This document shows positions 60,885 to 64,000 of a DNA stretch of 64,000 nucleotides, piece by piece. Both the position numbers and the translations under genes were made by a program. The stretch spans positions 2,418,001-2,482,000 of the forward strand of contig NZ_CP093340.1 of NCBI RefSeq assembly GCF_022637415.1. The letters are read 5' to 3'. How positions within the stretch are numbered: position 1 is the first letter of the stretch; each line of letters opens with the position of its first letter. Below the pieces are notes generated by a model, which saw nothing but the letters and a program-made list of their open reading frames with translations, ran no database searches and had not been told where the DNA came from. Source of the DNA: Luteimonas sp. S4-F44 (lineage in GTDB: Bacteria > Pseudomonadota > Gammaproteobacteria > Xanthomonadales > Xanthomonadaceae).

Positions 60885-61442
60885 ATGCCATTGACCCCAA
60901 CCCAGGCGAGCGAGGCCGTCGCCGCCCTGCTCGACGCGAGCGCCGAGCTGTTCTACGGCGGCGACCGGCCAACCGTGTTCGGCGAAGCGATGGTGCCGAT
61001 CGTGATCGAAGTGCCGGGCACCCAGCCCAATGGCAACCTGGCGCCGGCGACCGGCGGCTACGGCATCGAGGCCAGCCAGGGCCTGCTGGGCCTGGACGAC
61101 GAGGTCGCGATCAAGTTCGCACTCGCCCACGAAGCGGGACACGGCATGAGCGAACGGATCCTCGCCGACATCGGCCTGCACGGCATCAGCGGACCGGCCA
61201 CCGAAGTCATCGCCGATCTCGCCTCCGCTTATCTGCTGACCCGGGTCGGGCACGGCTGGCCGGAGGTTCTGGCCAGCGTGCGGGCCTGGCCACAGAACGG
61301 TATCTTCGACGAAGACGCCAGCGGCAATCACCCGTCCGGTGCCGACCGCGTCCGCCATGTCGAGACCCTTGCGCACGCGATGGCGCAGCAGCCACCGCCG
61401 TCGTTCGGCGAGACCGCGCTCGCGATCTGCCAGTCGCTGTAG
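60885..61442 (+). CDS. Small cytoplasmic zincin-like protein (HEAGH)
   Basis: A 185-residue protein without signal peptide. LAHEAGHGMSERI is an HExxH zinc motif, and TEVIADLASAYLL about 20 residues later offers Glu and Asp as third ligand, like the ExxxD of gluzincins. AVAALLDASAELFYG precedes it. No family is recognised; it could be a metallopeptidase or a structural zinc protein. AGGAG lies 9 bases upstream of the ATG. It is on the opposite strand between two tldD-like genes and ends convergent to the second. Confidence 0.75.
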   Translation: MPLTPTQASEAVAALLDASAELFYGGDRPTVFGEAMVPIVIEVPGTQPNGNLAPATGGYGIEASQGLLGLDDEVAIKFALAHEAGHGMSERILADIGLHGISGPATEVIADLASAYLLTRVGHGWPEVLASVRAWPQNGIFDEDASGNHPSGADRVRHVETLAHAMAQQPPPSFGETALAICQSL

Positions 61443-61449
61443 CGGCCCG

Positions 61450-61507
61450 GCGTCGGGACGATGCCACCGCGCTTCGCCCCGACGCGCGCTCGCTGCTACA
61501 GCGAGCG
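61450..61507. terminator. Two hairpins between convergent genes
   Basis: GCGTCGGG (61450-61457) pairs with CCCGACGC (61478-61485). Directly after, CGCTCGCTG and CAGCGAGCG (61487-61507) form a perfect 9-bp stem whose 3-base loop is the TAG stop codon of tldD-like 2. Together they can end transcription from both convergent genes; no T run is present. Confidence 0.55.
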
Positions 61508-63127
61508 TGCGGTGTTGATCACGTTGATGCCGTCGAAGCGCGTGGTCGCCGCGCCGTGCGAGACCGCCGAGACCTGGCCGGGCTGGCCCTTGCCGTCGAA
61601 GAACGAACCGCCGAGGCGATAGTCGCGTTCGTCGCAGATCGCGCTGCAGGCGTTCCAGAATTCCGGCGTGCGGATCTGGTAGGCCGCGTCCTCGACCATG
61701 CCGGCGATCTCGCCATTGCGGATCTCGTAGTACAGCTGTCCACCGAACTGGGCGTTGTAGCGCTGCTGGTCGATCGAGTACGAACCGCGCCCGTGGATGT
61801 AGAGGCCACGCTCGACGCCGGCGATCATCTCGCGCACCGTCAGCGGCGACCGGCCCGGCGACAGCGAGACGTTGGGCATGCGCTGGAATTGCACGCTCGA
61901 CCAGGCGTCGGCGTAGCTGCAGCCATCGGATTCGGTCTTGCCCAGCAGATGCGCCTGATCGCGCGTGGCCTGGTAGTCGACCAGGATGCCGTCCTTGACC
62001 AGGTCCCATTGCTTGCAGCGCACGCCTTCGTCGTCGTAGCCGACCGCGCCCAGGCTGCCGGGCTGGGTCTTGTCGGCGACGAAGTTCACGATCTCGCTGC
62101 CCCAGCGGTAACCGGCGTCGCGCTTGTCGAGTGTGGCGAAGCTGGTGCCGGCGTAGTTGGCCTCGTAGCCGAGCACGCGGTCGAGCTCGAGCGGGTGGCC
62201 GACGTTCTCGTGGATGGTCAGAAACAGGTTCGACGGATCGAGCACGAGGTCGTAACGGCCGGGCTGGACCGAGGGCGCGCGCAACTTCTCGCGGGCCTGC
62301 CGGGCGGCGGCGACCGCGTCCTCGCGCATGTCGTAGGCGCGGTCGTAGGCGACCACGCCGCCAGGCAGTTCGAAACGCTGCGCGGGGTCCGGCGTGAGGT
62401 ACTCGTAGCCCAGCCCCATCGGCGCCGACAGACCATCGCGGGTGCGGAACTTGCCGCTGGCCTTGTCGATCGCGGTGACCGTGAACGGCGCCCAGATCCG
62501 GTGCACGTCCTGGTCGATGTACGAGCCGTCGGTGCTGGCGAAGTACTTCTGCTCGTTGACCAGGAACAGCCGCGAGCCGACGAAATCGGCGCCGGCGGCG
62601 ATCGCGGCGGCATTGACGTCGAGCAGCAGCGCGACCTTGTCCTCGACCGGCACCGCCATACCGTTGCGCGCAATCGGCGTGCGCCAGGCGACCTCGCCCA
62701 CGCCCGCGACCGGCGCCAGTTGCACCGGCGTCGCCTGGATGCGCGCGTTGGCTTTCGCGATCGCCACCGCCTGACGCGCGGCCGCAGCGACGCTGTCGGG
62801 ATCGAGCGCATTGGTCGCCGCGAATCCCCAGGCGCCATCGGCGAGCACACGGATGCCCACGCCGGTGGATTCTTCGTTGACGACGTTCTCCACCCGCGCC
62901 TCGCGGGTCATCACGTACTGGCGCAGATAGCGGCCGATGCGCACATCGCAGTAGCCGGCGCCACCATCGCGCGCGGCCTGCAGGGCAACATCGGCGAGCC
63001 GTCTCTTGACGGCGGGGTCGAGCGCGGTGGTCAGTTCCTCGGCCGCGATCACCCGGCCGATCCCGCCCGGCAAGAACAGGCTGCCCAGCCCGATCCCCCC
63101 CAGGGCCATGAAGTCGCGACGCCGCAT
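61496..63127 (-). CDS. TldD-like metalloprotease 2 with twin-arginine signal
   Basis: A 543-residue paralogue of tldD-like 1, similar along the full length. The N terminus MRRRDFMALGGIGLGSLFLP is a twin-arginine signal. The zinc motif is HENVGH near residue 306, and NACSAICDERDYRLGG carries the matching Cys pair. A GGGGAGAG site sets the start at 63127; ten upstream codons are unlikely. It has no adjacent tldE-like gene, so it may share the partner encoded beside tldD-like 1. Confidence 0.87.
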   Translation of the reverse strand: MRRRDFMALGGIGLGSLFLPGGIGRVIAAEELTTALDPAVKRRLADVALQAARDGGAGYCDVRIGRYLRQYVMTREARVENVVNEESTGVGIRVLADGAWGFAATNALDPDSVAAAARQAVAIAKANARIQATPVQLAPVAGVGEVAWRTPIARNGMAVPVEDKVALLLDVNAAAIAAGADFVGSRLFLVNEQKYFASTDGSYIDQDVHRIWAPFTVTAIDKASGKFRTRDGLSAPMGLGYEYLTPDPAQRFELPGGVVAYDRAYDMREDAVAAARQAREKLRAPSVQPGRYDLVLDPSNLFLTIHENVGHPLELDRVLGYEANYAGTSFATLDKRDAGYRWGSEIVNFVADKTQPGSLGAVGYDDEGVRCKQWDLVKDGILVDYQATRDQAHLLGKTESDGCSYADAWSSVQFQRMPNVSLSPGRSPLTVREMIAGVERGLYIHGRGSYSIDQQRYNAQFGGQLYYEIRNGEIAGMVEDAAYQIRTPEFWNACSAICDERDYRLGGSFFDGKGQPGQVSAVSHGAATTRFDGINVINTARSL

Positions 63128-63204
63128 TGCACTCTCCCCGCGGCGATGGCCGCACAACCCCCGATTCTTCTGCGCTCAGCGCCAATGCGTCAAATCCAAA
63201 CCAC

Positions 63205-63284
63205 AACCGGGGTCAGAGTGCATTTTTGCTCGAAGGCACGCACGCATCATGCGACATGCGAAAAATGCACTTTGACCCCGGTTT
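63205..63284. repeat. REP-like palindrome, copy 3
   Basis: AACCGGGGTCAGAGTGCATTTTT faces AAAAATGCACTTTGACCCC with GGTT; the 23-base arms have a single mismatch. The loop includes GCATCATGCGACATGC, itself partly palindromic. This copy is the most perfect of the three and lies in the divergent region between tldD-like 2 and the DUF885 gene. Confidence 0.9.
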
Positions 63285-63377
63285 GGGGCGCTGGGTCGAG
63301 CCGACACGATCGGCACATGCGGCGCGGTGGCGGCGCCTCTATGCTTGCGCGCTGTCCCAATGCCTGGAAATTGCCGC

Positions 63378-64000
63378 ATGCGCCGTTCTCTGCTCGCCGT
63401 CGCCGTACTCACCGCCGCCCTCGCCGGCTGCAACCGGGAGGCGCCGAGCGCCCCCGCCAACGCGCAGGATGGCGCAGCTGCCACGGCACCCTCGCCCGCC
63501 GACGCGGCATTCGCCGAACTGTCGAAGCGCTACCTCGACGAGGTGATGGCGCTGTCGCCGGTGTCGGCCACGCAGATCGGCGACCACCGCTTCGATGCCG
63601 AGGTCGACGACCTCTCGGCAGCGGGTCGGCAGGCAGGCCTGGACTTCAATCGCCGCTACCTGGCCGAGCTTGGCGCGATCGACTTCGACAAGCTCTCGCG
63701 CGAGAACCGCGTGGACGCGCTGATTCTGCGCAACCAGCTCGAATACGGGATCTGGGACACCGAGGTCATGCAGAGCTGGGCCTGGGATCCGCAGACCTAC
63801 AGCGGGCTGGCCGGCGGCGCGATCTACGGGTTGATGGCACGCGAGTTCGCGCCGATGCCCGAACGTCTGAAGTCGGCGACGCAGCGCATGGAGAAGATTC
63901 CGGCGATCCTCGCCCAGGCGCGCGAGAACCTGGATCCGGCGCGCGTGCCGCCGACCCACGCACGCACGGTCGCGGCGCAGAACAAGGGCGTCCTGGCGCT
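63378..64000 (+). CDS. DUF885 lipoprotein, 5' part
   Basis: The first 207 codons of a gene running out of the window. The signal VAVLTAALAGC gives lipidated Cys18, then an Ala-rich linker. The conserved start of DUF885 follows: YLDEVMALSPVSATQIGDHR and ELGAIDFDKLSRENRVDALI. Family members are uncharacterised, and some resemble zinc peptidases. The distinguishing HExxH-type motif would lie beyond the window, so activity cannot be judged. Confidence 0.85.
   Translation, partial: MRRSLLAVAVLTAALAGCNREAPSAPANAQDGAAATAPSPADAAFAELSKRYLDEVMALSPVSATQIGDHRFDAEVDDLSAAGRQAGLDFNRRYLAELGAIDFDKLSRENRVDALILRNQLEYGIWDTEVMQSWAWDPQTYSGLAGGAIYGLMAREFAPMPERLKSATQRMEKIPAILAQARENLDPARVPPTHARTVAAQNKGVLA

Noticed and set aside
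60870..63206. 778-codon minus-strand frame overlapping tldD-like 2
   Set aside because: It is an out-of-frame shadow of tldD-like 2 and crosses the zincin gene. The product shows long Arg/Gly/Ala runs and no start site.

Overview
The window is a 64-kb piece of a very GC-rich gammaproteobacterial chromosome, most likely from the Xanthomonadaceae (Lysobacter/Luteimonas/Xanthomonas relatives). The reasons are the gene orders (pyrG-kdsA-eno-ftsB-ispD-ispF-truD and lexA-recA-recX-alaS-csrA-tRNA-Ser-tRNA-Arg), a TTAG-N6-TACTA LexA box typical of that order, a TonB-receptor/LacI carbohydrate locus, and intergenic palindromes with an AACCGGGGTCAGAGT core. There are no phage genes, insertion sequences, CRISPR arrays or rRNA genes. 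Almost every codon position is G/C-biased, so long open frames opposite real genes are artefacts.

Region 1 (1-10.4 kb): the end of darP/yjgA, then the minus-strand run maf-rng-yhdP-tldD (nucleotide-pool sanitation, RNA processing, envelope lipid transport, peptide processing). A plus-strand SIMPL protein, a 57-codon ORF and an orphan TonB follow. Two tRNA genes (Arg-ACG and Ser-GCT) come next; the Arg gene has a readable promoter and an intrinsic terminator.

Region 2 (10.4-25.6 kb): housekeeping genes. csrA, alaS, recX, recA and lexA form the SOS and translation block; truD, ispF, ispD, ftsB, eno, kdsA and pyrG form the conserved cell-envelope/isoprenoid/glycolysis block. All are on the minus strand. 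A small Ala-rich exported protein and the divergent parE close the region.

Region 3 (25.6-38 kb): accessory metabolism. An AEC transporter is followed by a minus-strand TonB receptor-hutG-MFS set. Divergent from it is a plus-strand LacI regulator-GH92 alpha-mannosidase-basic secretory peptidase operon with 4-base overlaps, then a VapBC-type toxin-antitoxin pair. The shared promoter region carries a 19-base LacI-type palindrome. The likely role is scavenging mannose-containing glycoproteins.

Region 4 (38-49.7 kb): an overlapping DUF418-dadA-like-gor operon, slyD, two tandem NlpC/P60 hydrolases, two REP-like palindromes, a PadR regulator with its HAAS/sensor membrane partner and a candidate operator, a cyclophilin lipoprotein, DeoR-MFS, a small acidic protein and a GFA-family protein.

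Region 5 (49.7-64 kb): the most intriguing part. Two TldD-like metalloproteases carry twin-arginine signal sequences; a TldE-like partner does not. Downstream, in the same direction, lie DUF4159, MoxR, DUF58, a BatA-type protein, DUF4175 and a final membrane protein, the last five gene junctions being tight or overlapping. A small HExxH protein sits on the opposite strand between the two tldD-like genes. The window ends in a DUF885 lipoprotein, preceded by a third REP-like palindrome.
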